A stretch of DNA of 64,000 nt, taken from positions 39,167 through 103,166 of the forward strand of contig WTPW01000400.1 of assembly GCA_009809945.1 (NCBI GenBank). Direction: 5' to 3'. Source of the stretch: Gigaspora margarita (Eukaryota > Glomeromycota > Glomeromycetes > Diversisporales > Gigasporaceae). This document shows, one piece after another, positions 11,370 to 24,100 of this stretch (position 1 is the first letter of the stretch; every line of letters starts with the position of its first letter). A program made the position numbers and the translations under genes. The notes below the pieces were generated by a model that ran no database searches, was not told the DNA's origin, and saw only the letters and a program-made list of their open reading frames with translations.

Positions 11370-11662
11370 GGCAATAAAAGGATGATATATTTATGAACTT
11401 TAAATATTATTGTTTATTCTTGGATGAAATAGCAAATGAGTAAATTTTTATGATTTTAATACTAGGAACTGCTACCTAGAACGGTGCAAAATCGTGATTT
11501 TATACTCAACCTAAAAATAGAGTTATTAACTCAAAACTGAGCTACAGATTAAATTATGCTTATCTAAATGCATGTGCTTTCTTATGATCAAACGATTTCC
11601 TCCGAGATAAACTTTGAAATACCTTACTTCCTGTTTGTTAATACTGATGGTCTGGTTTGCAC

Positions 11663-12725
11663 CAAAGATGGCACCGAAACCTTTTTTGGCGATTCCGAAA
11701 GTTTCGGGTTTCGGATTATAGCTTCCGAAACCTATCCGAAATCCGAAACCTTGACCGAAATCCGAAACCTCAACCGAAACCCCGAAACTGCCAAAACATC
11801 AATAACTTAACTTATTTGTTTATTCTCTCTAAAGTTGATGCTGAAACCCTTTTGTGCCAAATCCGAAGTTTCAGGCTTCGGATTATAACTTTCGAAACCT
11901 TATCCGAAACTCGAAACCTCACCAAAACCCGAAATCTCATTCGAACCGAAACCTCACCTAAACACCAAAAACTACCCCAACTTCCATATACATTGATTGC
12001 ATTCATGTATTATATATCTCTTTCAATTATACATCAAATGCACTGATGTATGCTATGTATCTCTTCACCCAACAATTTATTGCATGCGTGCAGTCCTTTT
12101 GTTGTTATGATTCACTAGTACAACATGAAAGGTATAATTCCGAAGGTTATATTCTGACTATCAAGGTTGCTTTTGCAACATCAGTTTTTTTTTACTTATT
12201 ACGTATAAACTGGGTACCATAATAAGTAATTAGTACGTTCATGTCTACTAATGATAGAATTGATAAGTTACCGCAGAATTAATAAATTGTTGGTATCAAA
12301 GGCATAAAATACTTATCAATTCATCATTTGCAATTTTTTCTATCGTCCTAGAATTTTGAAATCAGTTGTAATAACGGTATGATATTAAAAAAAGTTGACC
12401 AGCTTTAAAAAATACCCCGAACAAACCGAGGCAGTGAAAAAAGTTGCCAAAAACATAACTAAACGAAAAGACCTATATAATATTATAAATTATTCAAATA
12501 TAATTTTACATTTTGGGTTCATTAAAAATAAGGCAACTTTATAATAAATTTATAAGCTTCAATATTATATTTTTGAGTTTCGGATTATAGGTTTGGGTTT
12601 CGGATTATAGTTTCGGGGTTTCGGGTTTCGGAGTTTCGGTTTTTTTAAAAAAATCCGAAACTAGTTTCGGATTAGAACCGTTCCGAAACTAGTTTCGGGT
12701 AGGTTTCGTTTCGACGCCATGTTTG
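11663..12725. mobile_element. non-autonomous hAT element (1.06 kb) with GTTTCGG-repeat ends
   Basis: The inverted ends are CAAAGATGGCACCGAAACC and, reversed, CAAACATGGCGTCGAAACG. The perfect 8-bp duplication GTTTGCAC lies at 11655-11662 and 12726-12733. Both sub-terminal zones are runs of TCCGAAACC / GGTTTCGGA words. The two overlapping open frames at 11568-12046 are products of these repeats, not genes. The middle is plain A/T-rich sequence with no transposase. Confidence 0.85.
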
Positions 12726-12733
12726 GTTTGCAC

Positions 12734-13532
12734 GACCTAATAAAGTTGCTTCTGGCATATCCCTGCTTATCTATCTTTCGTTCTGTTTACCTTCCATCAA
12801 CTTGAAAGATCACAAGAATGAAATCTTGATTCTGATTAGATGTAATGATCTTAACATAATATGTTTATTCAATCAACTTCTCTAAATGTAACTCGTAAAG
12901 TGATATGAAAGTATTTCGTCAGCATTCAATTTCGGCAAACTTAAACTGGATTACACTTGATTTTGCTTTAAAAAAAGAAATCCTTTTATATACCCCGTAA
13001 AAAAATTTATTTGTATATCCATTTTATCACAATATTTTGCAAAAACTCACATAAATCGGCAACATGATTTGGTAGACCGAATAATTACGTTATTTTGAAA
13101 GTATAAATTCCATAATTATGCAACATTTATGAACAAAATTGGAAAAGGAAACGGATTAATTTTTTTATAGGGATATAATTGTTACACCTCCTAGCATAAC
13201 CACCAAAATCATCAATGAAATACCAACTAAAATCAGATCATTATAATTAAAATCAGTTATTATAATTATCAACTTAATAAAAGGATGCAATTAGAAAGAG
13301 CCCAAAAAATATAGTTTGGATAAACAGATCAGGTATCCGGATGATTCGACAGATATGTAAGGAAAATCGCCATTTGACATTTTATAACCAATTTTAAGTT
13401 TTTTAATTCAAGTTAAAGTATTAATTTTTATTTATATACGATTAGTGATACGGGCTGTTGGAAAAATCATGGGTCGATCTTAATCGGGCCGGTCAGCCGG
13501 GACGACCTTGTTTGCTAGAACGATCAGAATTA
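12734..13532. other. intergenic stretch, nothing recognised
   Basis: No gene was found. A short G+C-richer patch at about 13440-13540 (GGGCCGGTCAGCCGGGAC) has an inverted look but no matching partner was found. Confidence 0.4.
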
Positions 13533-13540
13533 GTCTCCAT

Positions 13541-15015
13541 CAATATTTAAAATTCAAATTGAAAGTTATGTTCTCAACAGAGCATAATTTAAATTTTTAT
13601 TGTTCTCAAAATTTTTTTAGTGTTCATTATATATTAAATATATTGAACATTAATTTTTAAAGAATGTTCGTGTTTATATTACTTCAAATAATATTGACAG
13701 ATATTATTTATTAATTTACAACAAAATTAATTCAAATTAATAAAATCAATCAATTAATAATTAATTCTATAATCAAGTTTGCACCATTCTTGATATGCTA
13801 ATTGAAAATTAAGCATTTCTTACACTGCACTTACTCACTTGTAGTTTAACATATTGTGAATTAAAGTTATATCTAACTTTTAATAATAAAATAAGTAGAT
13901 AATAAATAAATAACTTATGCTCTGATAGTTTAATATAATAAATAAAATAATTTTTAATAAAGGATTCTATAGTTAATAGAAGAATAACTTATTTGAAAAT
14001 AAATTCTATACTTACAATTCACACACTAAGTTCATACTTATCTATTAATAATTTTTTTTAACTTTGTATATGATTCTTTGTATTTTTTCAACATAATACA
14101 ATGTATTATACAATTTAATTTCTAATAATTTTTTTAAAGCTTCAAATGCTTTTTATATTTGCCCATAGTAAAACAAGCCTTTCTATAATATTTTATAATG
14201 CTACTATTGGTTAATGCAATAAATTAGAATCCAATCACTTTGTTATTTAACTATTTAAGCTTTGTACTAACAAATACTTTGTATCTTTTTACTTGCTTAG
14301 TATTAGCATATCATTTAACCTAAATTATCTATATATAAGTTTACACAATAATGATACTCTCAAATAAAAAACACATGCATGGGTAATGAATGTTTTATTT
14401 TAAAATCTTTAAGGCTATTTCTAGGGTTCCTCAAATTCAAATCAAATCAAATATTGGGTCAATTTGAATTTGATCAAATCAAATTGACCCTGATTTGAAT
14501 TTGATTTGATTCAAATATTTGGATTTGAATTTGATTTGAATTTGAATTTTTAATAGTAATTTTCAAATCAAATCAAATATTTGTCAAATCAAATCAAATT
14601 TGGTCAGATTTGAATTTGATCAAATCAAAAATAGTCAAATTTGAATTTGAATTTGATCAAACATTTGATTCAAATATTTGAAGATCAAATCAAATTGTGG
14701 AACCCTAGCTATTTCTTTAAATATTTATTTGTTACCCATATTGTACAACTTTAAACATATGCGTTATACATAGTATATACATATGTACAGAATTTGTCAT
14801 AATCAAATTATATTATCAAATTGATAAACATTTTATAAAATTTATTGTTCTCATTAACAAATCTAGAACATAAAAATTTTATAAATGTTCTCTTTGAGAA
14901 CATTTCAAGAGAATAAAATGTTCTCAAATAAGAGAACCTTTTTTTAAGTATCAATCTTCTTAAAAAAACTCAAATGTTCATTGAGAACCATGAGAACATT
15001 GAATTTTAAACACTG
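13541..15015. mobile_element. non-autonomous hAT element (1.47 kb)
   Basis: The left end is CAATATTTAAAATTCAAATTG and the right end, reversed, is CAGTGTTTAAAATTCAATG. The 8-bp duplication GTCTCCAT is perfect (13533-13540 and 15016-15023). Sub-terminal regions are full of short TGTTCTC/GAGAACA palindromes. No transposase is visible. It hosts a second hAT MITE at 14422-14707. Confidence 0.85.
14422..14707. mobile_element. hAT MITE (286 bp) made of CAAATTTGA-type words, nested
   Basis: The ends are TAGGGTTCCTCAAATTC and, reversed, TAGGGTTCCACAATTTG. The perfect 8-bp duplication GCTATTTC lies at 14414-14421 and 14708-14715. The interior is a diverged simple repeat of TTTGAATTTGAT and TCAAATCAAA. 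It lies inside the 13541-15015 element, so it is the younger of the two. Confidence 0.85.
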
Positions 15016-15023
15016 GTCTCCAT

Positions 15024-16480
15024 ATATACTAAATTATTTAGTTTCTATTCATTTTTGTCTTTGAGAAATTATCGCACGTTAATACTTTATGTTGATCAGA
15101 TGTCTATGTATTTCCTTTTCTTACATTCATTGTTCACCAATTTATCATCTAAATTAGCCAATTAGCCAAACAATAATATCTACATTTTTGTAAACTACTG
15201 GTTGGTATTTAATCAATTGCTTGCCCTGAAATATGCTTTATAAGAGTGTCGATTCTAACATTCTTATCGGTGTTAGGATCGGGTATCAGGTCCGGTTTAA
15301 CTTCGATCATAAAGAAATATGTGCAAATTGTGCAACTAAGAATATTACGGAGGTTAATACGAATTATTCGATCGAGTGATATTCATTTTATTATTAAGCG
15401 ATTATAAACATAAATTTATTAATTTTATTTTGGAATATACTAAAGGACCTTTAAACTTGTAGGGCAAAGTTTCTCTTTATTGAAGTTTCTCAAATAAATT
15501 TTAATACATCGGGGTACATGGTATCATAAATACGACTGAATCTCCAAATAAAAATGCGAATGAGTGTCCCCATTCATAGCTGAAACTTGCCCTTTACATA
15601 ATTGTGAATTGGATCTGGACCGAAATTTCGAAGTACAGTCAAATATAAACTACTTTAAAGGCTTCTATAATGAATATCGGTTTTATATAAAGGTGACCGT
15701 ATTATAACTTTTTGCCCAGCTCTAACTGAAAATCTATAATATGAATGGTCTAAAAAACTGTTTATTTAATTAATACCTTTACACAGTATGATAGATACTT
15801 TAATGTACTACTAAAAAATTATTTAATACGGCATTTTTGTTATCGTTCAAGATTTATTGTGTGTTTGATTAAGAGTTCGAAGAAGAGAAGAGTTCCCAAA
15901 ATGTTTTAATTGATCGAATAGAGTTGCTAAATTCAAGTGAATTGTCAAAAAGCTAGTATTAAAACTGAAAAGTAATATTAAAAAAAAAAAAAAAAACATT
16001 TAATAAAACTTAATTATTACAAAAATTACATTTGCGAAGCAATTGTTCGATGACTACTAACCGATCGTCTAATGGTAAATTATCATATATTATATCATGT
16101 TATGATGATGATGATGATGATGATGAATACATATAATATATGAATCTTAAATTTAGAGGGAAAAATTAAGATTAATCTTTTAATATTTTTTGTATTATGT
16201 AAAATATATTTATCTAAACTTGTAAATTTGCATAGATAATAAATCTTTTTTTTTTGATATTACGTAATAAATCATTTTCCAATATATTTTTGATTATTAG
16301 TATTAAAGAATCTGCTTAATTAATAAAACTTAATTGCAATATTTAATAATCCCACGAAAAAAATCTTAATTTAACAAATAGATAGTAATAATCTTAAATA
16401 ATAATACTTAATAATCCCATGAAAAAAAACTTAATTTAACATATAGATAGTAATAATCCTAAATAATAAAACTTAATTTC
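15024..16480. other. intergenic stretch with an (ATG)n microsatellite
   Basis: This is A/T-rich with no gene. Bases 16101-16127 are an ATG trinucleotide run. Downstream of the kinase gene, two related words with AAAACTTAATTTAACA-type sequence repeat at about 16330-16480. A G+C-richer patch at 15240-15310 is unexplained. Confidence 0.5.
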
Positions 16481-18601
16481 TTAATAAATACATAATGTTA
16501 ATTGATCATCCGAAACTTCTATATTAACAGCAGTTTTACTAGTTTTAAGTTTTGATAGACTTTTGTTAATATCAATTATATTGTAAGGTTTACTTGTATA
16601 TACGTCTTTTAAATTTTCTTTAATTATTGGCAATTTTTTATTGATCTCATCACTTTCTAAAAATTGACTTCTAATTTTTTTTTTGATTTCACTTTCAATA
16701 ATATTTAATGATTTATCCCTTCCAATATTATTTAACCTTTTATTCCTTCTAAAAATATTTAACCATTTATTCGGTTTAATAATTATTTCTCTAAACATTG
16801 AACGTTTTTTAATTTTATTTTCAGCTTCACTTCCAATAATATTTAACCATTCATTAAGTTTAATAATAATTTCTTTAGATGTTGGACGTTTTCCTGGATT
16901 CGAATCCATGCATTGGTTTGCTAATTCAATATAACAATCAGGAATTCCTACTCCAAATTTTGGCCGTAGTCCATTACAAATCTTAATTGTGAAATCGCTA
17001 TCAAATTTATAATTATTAAAAGGTCTTTGACCAGTTGCTATTTCTATCATGATTATTCCAAATGAATAAATATCAGAAGCTTGAGTATATGGCTGTTTTT
17101 GAAAGAGCTCCGGTGCAATATAAGGTAAAACTCCATGAATATGATCTTCTTGTTCCTTTTCATCAAGCGGTTTTGATAAACCTAGATCGGTAATATATGC
17201 TTCATAATCTTCTTTCAACAGAATATTTCCAGGATGAATATCTCGATGTAAAAATTTTTCAGAATGAATACGATCAAGATTGGATATAATATCACAGAGT
17301 ATCTTTAATTTGAGTTTCCATTTATATTTAAATATATTTGTAAGGTTTTTGCTCAATGAACCGTATTTTGCATAACTAAGCACTAAAATGTAATCTTTTG
17401 TTTTTTCATCTCTTGATATTCCTACATATTGATTTAAACTATGGCAAGCTTTCAACTAAAAAACAAAATAAATTAATATATTTAATCAAATATAATCTTT
17501 AAAAGTAAAAATATTGTTCAAAAACATTAATAATACCTCTTTTATAAATGGCTCTTTATTTTTATTTGAATCTTTTACAAGCTTTATTGCCACTACTTCA
17601 TAAGATCCAGAATTATTTAAATATTTTGTTTTGAAAACTGTAGAAAAGGCTCCTTTACCTATCTCTTGAACATTTTTAAATTTTTCAAATGGTATCCAAT
17701 GAAAATATTCTTTTTTTTTTCTAGTAGTACTTTGTTCAGTAATAGCTGATTTTAAATAACATTCAAAAGCAAGATCTATATTCTTTTCAACAACAATTCC
17801 GTTTTGATAAAATTCGCCAGTACTGCACATTCCATTAGCATGTCCCATCTCTGCTGATTTTTTATAATACTCGAACGCTTTACATTCATCCTTTATAACC
17901 CCGATGCCATAACGATAACAATTTCCTACATTATACGTCCCTGTTTTATGCCCCATATCAGCAGATTTTTTATAATATTCGAATGCTTTATATATATTTC
18001 TTTCGACTCCAATTCCATTTTCGTAACAATGACCAACATCAATTGTTCCAAGAACATCACCCATATCAGCAGATTTTTGATAATATTCGAATGTCTTATG
18101 TTCATTCTTTTCGACTCCAGTTCCATATTGGTAACAATAACCAACTTCTCTTATTCCTTTAACATCTCCCATTTCCGCAGATTTTAGATAATATTCGAAT
18201 GCTTTATTTACGTCCTTTTCTACTCCAATTCCTATATGATAACATAAACCGAGTGCAAATATATCTCCCATTTTTGCTGCTTTTTGATAATACATTTCTG
18301 ACTTAAGCATATTCGTTTCAACTCCAATTCCAAAACGATAACAGTATCCAACATTACACGTTCCAGTCACATCATCCATCTCTGAGGATTTTTGGTAATA
18401 AACAAATGCCTTACGTAAATCCCTTTCAACTCCGATTCCATAATAATAACAATTTCCAACATTACACGTTCCAGCAGCGTTCCCCATCTCGTCATCCTTA
18501 AGATATAATTCAAACGTCTTACGTTTATCCTTCTCTATGCAAATACCCTTTTGATAATTATCAGCAAGCTTATTAATTCCTGACGATGTCAATTGGTCCA
18601 T
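16481..18601 (-). CDS. Sel1-repeat protein with C-terminal TKL-type protein kinase domain
   Basis: There are two exons: 18601-17537 (355 codons) and 17455-16481 (324 codons plus stop). The 81-bp intron (GTATTA...TTTTTTAG) is in phase 0, giving 679 residues. Residues about 8-287 form eight Sel1 repeats (pattern A-x8-Y-x-GIGVEKD-x4-AFEYY-KSAEMG). The fourth repeat is about two residues short. The kinase domain spans about 308-575: glycine loop GKGAFSTVF (315-323), AIK lysine K340, HRDIHPGN with catalytic D427, metal-binding motif DLG (D445) instead of DFG, APE at 469-471 and SDIYSFG. All key catalytic residues are present, so activity is likely. After residue about 575 comes a Lys/Asn-rich tail with repeated KPNKWLNI-like words. 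Sel1 repeats bind proteins and probably choose partners or substrates; the gene belongs to the large Sel1-kinase expansion known in Rhizophagus. ATG 18601 was chosen because it starts the first repeat region without an upstream alternative. Confidence 0.9.
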
Positions 18602-18898
18602 GTTGAAGTTTTAATAACGAAAAATTGTCAGTTTGTCAATTTGATTTTTTCTTTGAAAGAATTTAAAGTTCAAGCTATAAATTTTTTAAATAGAGTTAAG
18701 ACAATTTTAACAATTCGTATACCAATACGGATTGAATTTTACACAAAATCAGAATATGGATCATACGGATTAGCCATATGCGTTGACGATTGTCATGCTA
18801 GCGTTACTGATTTGTGGCTTATGTATGAAATTGAGGCTTATATGAAAAAGGTAATAGCATATGATGGAGATTATACATATGCATGTGATAGATTATAG
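18593..18898 (+). CDS. possible divergent exon or gene remnant, unrecognised
   Basis: This is an open frame of 101 codons divergent from the kinase gene and overlapping its first bases. The second half (FYTKSEYGSYGLAICVDDC and DLWLMYEIEAYMKK) has more balanced composition than random A/T-rich frames here, and a GTAATA after the last AAAAAG could be a splice donor. I recognise no family. It could be an old exon of a lost gene, or chance. The bases from 18602 also have to hold the kinase promoter. Confidence 0.2.
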   Translation: MVHVEVLITKNCQFVNLIFSLKEFKVQAINFLNRVKTILTIRIPIRIEFYTKSEYGSYGLAICVDDCHASVTDLWLMYEIEAYMKKVIAYDGDYTYACDRL

Positions 18899-20417
18899 AT
18901 ACGAATTCATGCGGCAGAGATTATTAAGATACATGTCTGCTCTGCTTCCTTACTTCGCTTGTCTTGTCATTTGTTCTCTTCGATCACATTTATCTCTTCG
19001 AATCATCCTGATAATAGCTTCGATTGAAAAATTGCATTTCAGATACCCTTGCAAGAATACCATGTGGACCTTTGAACTTCTTGGGGAAGGACATTAACAC
19101 TTTGCATTTTGAAGGAAATTCACGTTAACTTTCTAAAATAATCTCGAATCAAGAAAAGGGAAAGCATTTGTAGTCTGTTAATTCAAGACCATTATTGCAA
19201 ACTTGAATAAGTAGGAAGAAAAGCACTTCAGATACACATCGTGAAAAAAAATAGAGAGGCTCGCTCTGAACTTTCTTTGAAAGAAACTTGATGCAAGTAT
19301 AGTTGAAAAGGCTTGAAGTGCGCCTAAATGATTATGAAGTGTTCATTATCATCCAAACGTGTTATTCCATTCTATGGAGTCATGAAAGATGATAATAAAT
19401 ATTATGATACAGTTTGCAATATATTATGAAAGAACTTTATGAGTCTGATTTTAAACTCAATTGTTTGTGGTATATCGGCGTATGATGAGCCACATTGTCT
19501 TTTTATGCAAAGATATCGATATATTATAAGAGAATGTCTTCCATTCTAATACTTTACAATGAAATGGTATTCTTCAAGGGAAGAAAGAAGAACCTACAAA
19601 TATACACAATCTTGATATATTGAACTTCAAAAAAAAAAAAGTTGGAACAACGATCCTGCCTGCTAGTTGAACAGAAATAAATTAACACTTTAAAAAATTA
19701 ATTCCTTACAATTTAATTCGGCAAGATTTTCTAATGCAAGGCAACAATAGCATTAAGAATTTGAGAAAAGAAGCAATAAGGAGGCACTTTGCAAGAACGT
19801 ATAAATTAAAAGAGTGCATAGAATTGATTTTATTGGATTGCATGTTCAATTTGTCATTTAAGCCTTCTATAAAGCGTTGTTCTTTATTATTATATATCTC
19901 ATTAGATGCTGGTATTTTCTAAAATCAAGTTAATATGTTGATTGTTGGAGTCGAGTTGCTTTGAAACAAGTAACGAAAGGAGTAATCATATATTGCTGTG
20001 TATGTAATAAGAAATCTAAGACTGCAATAGCAGCTTCATATTTGTTAATAGTTTTTATGTGAACAAATTTAAAAATTTGTGCACTATATAACTTTGCTAT
20101 ATTAAATTTATATAGAGAAATTTAAATATATATACAATAAAAATTATGTGCAAAGTGTGCTCTATGTGTACAACTTCAGTATTTTACTAATAATTTAGGT
20201 GCACTATTTAGCCCCAAAACATGTGAATTACGTGCACATTCCCAGCCAAAATATGTGAAACTTTTTAAAAACATGTGCACACGAGCACATTGTACACAAA
20301 AATTTTATACACTGTAACTGATAATTATAAATTTACTAATCAACTATTGTTTGGAGAGTCTTTAATTACTAATAATATTTTAATAATTATGAAACTACTT
20401 TAATGGAATGTTAGAGA
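18899..20417. other. intergenic stretch, no gene supported
   Basis: Composition at 18900-19700 is milder than average, with degenerate open frames (18861-19097, 19734-19922) but no family match or splice structure that I trust. 20040-20310 has many GTGCAC/GTGCACA words like those at hAT ends, but no target duplication was found. Confidence 0.35.
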
Positions 20418-20790
20418 TTATGAAAATAACTTTGAAATGGAAGATGTATATTCTAAAATTGCTAAGCAAATACCTATGGGTTGCAATATTTTACTACCAA
20501 AAATTGTAATACTAAAACCTGGTGATCCAATAATAATGTTCATGCAGTATATGAAAGGACCATGATGATTTACTTCATAGTTGTAATATGCATCTATATA
20601 TTGTATGTGACCAAGCAATTTTTGAAAAATTAATCTCTTATAAAGAAACTCATAATGATGTTTGACTTCTTTTAGGACATGGCATACTTCTAAAGATATG
20701 TGTTGTACTTTAATTACTATTTTTTCTGGATATGGAATATTCAATCTTGCAGCAAGTCTTGGAGTACAATTTTTAAACAAGTTTGAATAT
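20418..20790 (-). pseudogene. unrecognised coding remnant
   Basis: A minus-strand frame with protein-like composition reads from about 20790 (FKNCTPRLAARLNIPYPEK) to 20418 (EYTSSISKLFS), with stops directly upstream in the same frame. It lies beside the split frame at 21103-25446 but on the opposite strand. It could be part of an old transposable-element protein. No domain was recognised. Confidence 0.25.
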
Positions 20791-21102
20791 GTAATAGATT
20801 ATCAAGCAACATATCATATTTTAGAACTGATTTGGGTTGCAGTTTGAATTGCATTATGCTAGCATGTTAAAAGAGAAATAAAACAATTAGTAATATTTTA
20901 AATAGTAATTATAATATTATAAAAGTATGGTATCTCTTTTTTTGCTAGACATGATATTTTATAGAGCATAAAATTGGAATTGGAAGTCTTTTTCTTGCAG
21001 CTGGTAAGTATAAATATGCAAGTTCTGTAGCTCACAGGTTTATAATGATTTATAGCTACAGAAATTATTAAAAATAGCATGTTCAGTAAATCTTACAAAT
21101 GA

Positions 21103-24100
21103 AGAACATTATTTGCTTTTGATGAAGCACTTGAAACATATGATGTAAAATTTATCAAACAAAATATTACTGGTAATGTTATTGATCAGAAAACAATAAT
21201 GTTAAAAATTAAGGCAATTCAGAGTAAAAGAGATCATTTATTAATGCTTCTTGTTAAGTATGTTGATAATGTTGTAATAAGCCAAAATATTCATACAATC
21301 AAATTATGCAAAGATTCATTCTGGTTATTGATTGCAAATTTGTTACCAGCCTTTAACAATCCAAATTCTATAACAAATGATTTGTTTAAAAATGCTCCAG
21401 AAATTAGCCAAGGTATTGAAAATATTCTATTATTTCAGGGTTGGTACAGACTAGTCAATGGTCAAGCTTGACCAGACCAATTTGACCAATTTGACCAGTT
21501 GGTCAAAGGGTTTAGTGTTGGCCAAATTGGTCAAAGGGTATTTAAATATATATAGTATATATATGCATATATATTTATATAGTATATATTAATTTGTATA
21601 CTATCTTTATTTTATTAATAGACTAAGCCATTTAGCGCTTAGAAATAATTGTTAATGCTTGGTGTTACTCTAAATTGCTTTTCTGTTAAATTTTAGTTGT
21701 ATTGACAATTATTTCTGGCGATTGATTTTCTTTGACTTAACTTATTTTAGAAATTTTGGATTTCAAAAATTTCAACCAATTGTAGTCTATATTCAATTCT
21801 ATTGCACACGCTTGTGCTTTCAATTGCACTTGCATAAGAGCAGTGCATGCGAAGTGCTGTGCAATGCTCAAGTGCTCTCAAAATTTTTTACTTAACAAAC
21901 ATTAGCTGTATATATAGAATAAATTGCAAATAATGATTAAGAAGGAAGTCCAATTTTTTTACATGAATAAAATAAAGAATATCTTAATTACTAAATATAG
22001 GACAATTACCTAACCTTAATTGGTAATATATATATATATATATATAAATAGTTGCAAATAAATAATGATTAAAAAGGAGATCCATTATTATTAAAATGCA
22101 TAAATAAATTAACAAAAATATTGTATATTTTGATTACCAAATATAAAAAATTTACCTAACCTTTATTAGGTAAAAATTAATTATTGTATTTTTAGTTCAA
22201 AAAGCTCAATAATCGATAAAAATGCTATCTATTCATATGTATATACTATTTTTTCACTTTATTGATATTTTAAAACATGCATGCCTCTTGAACATTAATA
22301 CTATGAAATTACTAAAAGTAGAGTTTAAATCCATTATCTGTTTATCTATTCATAGATATTTAGTGTTGTAAACTTTATTTTATTTTATTTTCTTTTGTGT
22401 AATTCTGCCCTGAACATAGTTAGGGTATCATGCCTTGACCAATGTGTTTTCTTTTTTAGTATATGACTAAGTTAGGTGTGGTTTTGAACCCCCAGATCTA
22501 AGTTCTGGGTCATGAACAATGATTTGAAACTATAGACCTGGTCTGGGACTACCAGAAGTGGCTCAAAGCTTAAAATAGTAGTCTTGAACTGTTATAGATT
22601 AAAAATATATAATACAATACTTGAGTTAATAAAAAGAGCATAATTCATTTTGCTCTAACAAAACTAAATAAATTACAATTCATAGTTCTTATCTAACTTA
22701 CCAATAAACAATAATTCCAATTTAATTTTAAAAACCTTAATTAAACCCAACATAGCATAAACCATATCAACCTACTTAACATCTGGAATTTCGGCCATGA
22801 ATCAACTACCTAGCCCAAATTCAGATTAAGGTCATCAACCTTAAACCTCGTAGTGCATACATAACTATTCTTAAGACCTACTTATTGTTATACAATATGT
22901 AAACTCACTAATACACCTTTTTTCATAATTTAACTCAGATCAATGTTAGTCAACCTGAGCTAATTGAAGGTTGAATTGTTTAAAAACTCAGATAAAGATA
23001 ACTATATACAAGGGACAAAAGTTTAAAATGACATAATGTAGTGAGTTAAATATTATTGTGAAATTTAATAAAGAGAATGGTCAGATCAATAATGATATTT
23101 AGTTAGATAAAGTTTTACACACATTAAGTTTATCAGATATAGAAAAACATACTAACAAAAAACTTAATATTATGAAACTGGCAGAATATAAGAATAATAA
23201 TAATAACCTACTACTAAGACATAATATAAAGGCTAATTGAATAATGTTAATTGATCAAAAAGTCAGAATTAAATAAAGGGCACTGAGATTTTTCCTGTAA
23301 TAATAATAGAGTTGCATTTGATAAATTACCCTATAATAGTAATGCAAACTAGTAGAAATGGACCTGGTGATCTGATATAGCATCTGTTTAAGAAAGATAA
23401 TTATGGTAACTGTGAAAGTAATAAACATAAGGACACCGTATAGTCAAAAAAAAATCCCAAAGGCATTTTGTACTTCTCTTACACTTGACCCAAAGAAATC
23501 ACTTAGACTAATAAGGCCTCACCTCCAATTATATACATACAATTAAAAAGGAAGAATGGAATAGGTGATTCACTAGAGCTCATCTTTCCAAGTGAGAAAT
23601 AATGCATGCTCGATTTTTTTTTGGTTTTATATAATTTTATTATTGTCTTATTTTATGAATTCTTATTTTGATAGTTTGTAACACAGTTGGGTGATTAAAG
23701 TTCCAATTGAGAGATTAAAACTCCTATTAAGAGATTAAAGCTCCATTGAAAAATTGAAGCTCCAAGTGAGGGATTGAAGCTTCCATTCAAATTAAAGATA
23801 TATTATAAGGGTATAGTTTCAGTCTGTGAAAGGTGATTAAAACAATTGTTATTAATATTTAGTATTACTGTAACAAACCAATATATTGATTTATGTTAAC
23901 AAAGAGAAACCTATAACCTGTAATTATATGTGTTAATTTATTAGTTAAATAATTTAATCTTACTCACTATTTGCTCATAATCAAAGCTAAATTGGTTCAA
24001 AACCCTATGCTCAGTAACAATGTTCAACTCTGAATTTTAATTATTCTAGGGCTGACTTCCTGAACATCTAGTGACCAATTATCTTATGAATTATCAACCA

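Noticed and set aside
11568-12046. Overlapping open frames of 80, 129 and 64 codons
   Set aside because: They are translations of the TCCGAAACC simple repeat at a hAT element end, open in several frames and on both strands.
16683-16934. Plus-strand frame opposite the kinase tail
   Set aside because: It is antisense to the second exon of the Sel1-kinase gene, with no independent support.
17926-18187. Open frames on both strands within the Sel1 region
   Set aside because: They are shadows of the Sel1-repeat exon in other frames; repeats lack stops in several frames.
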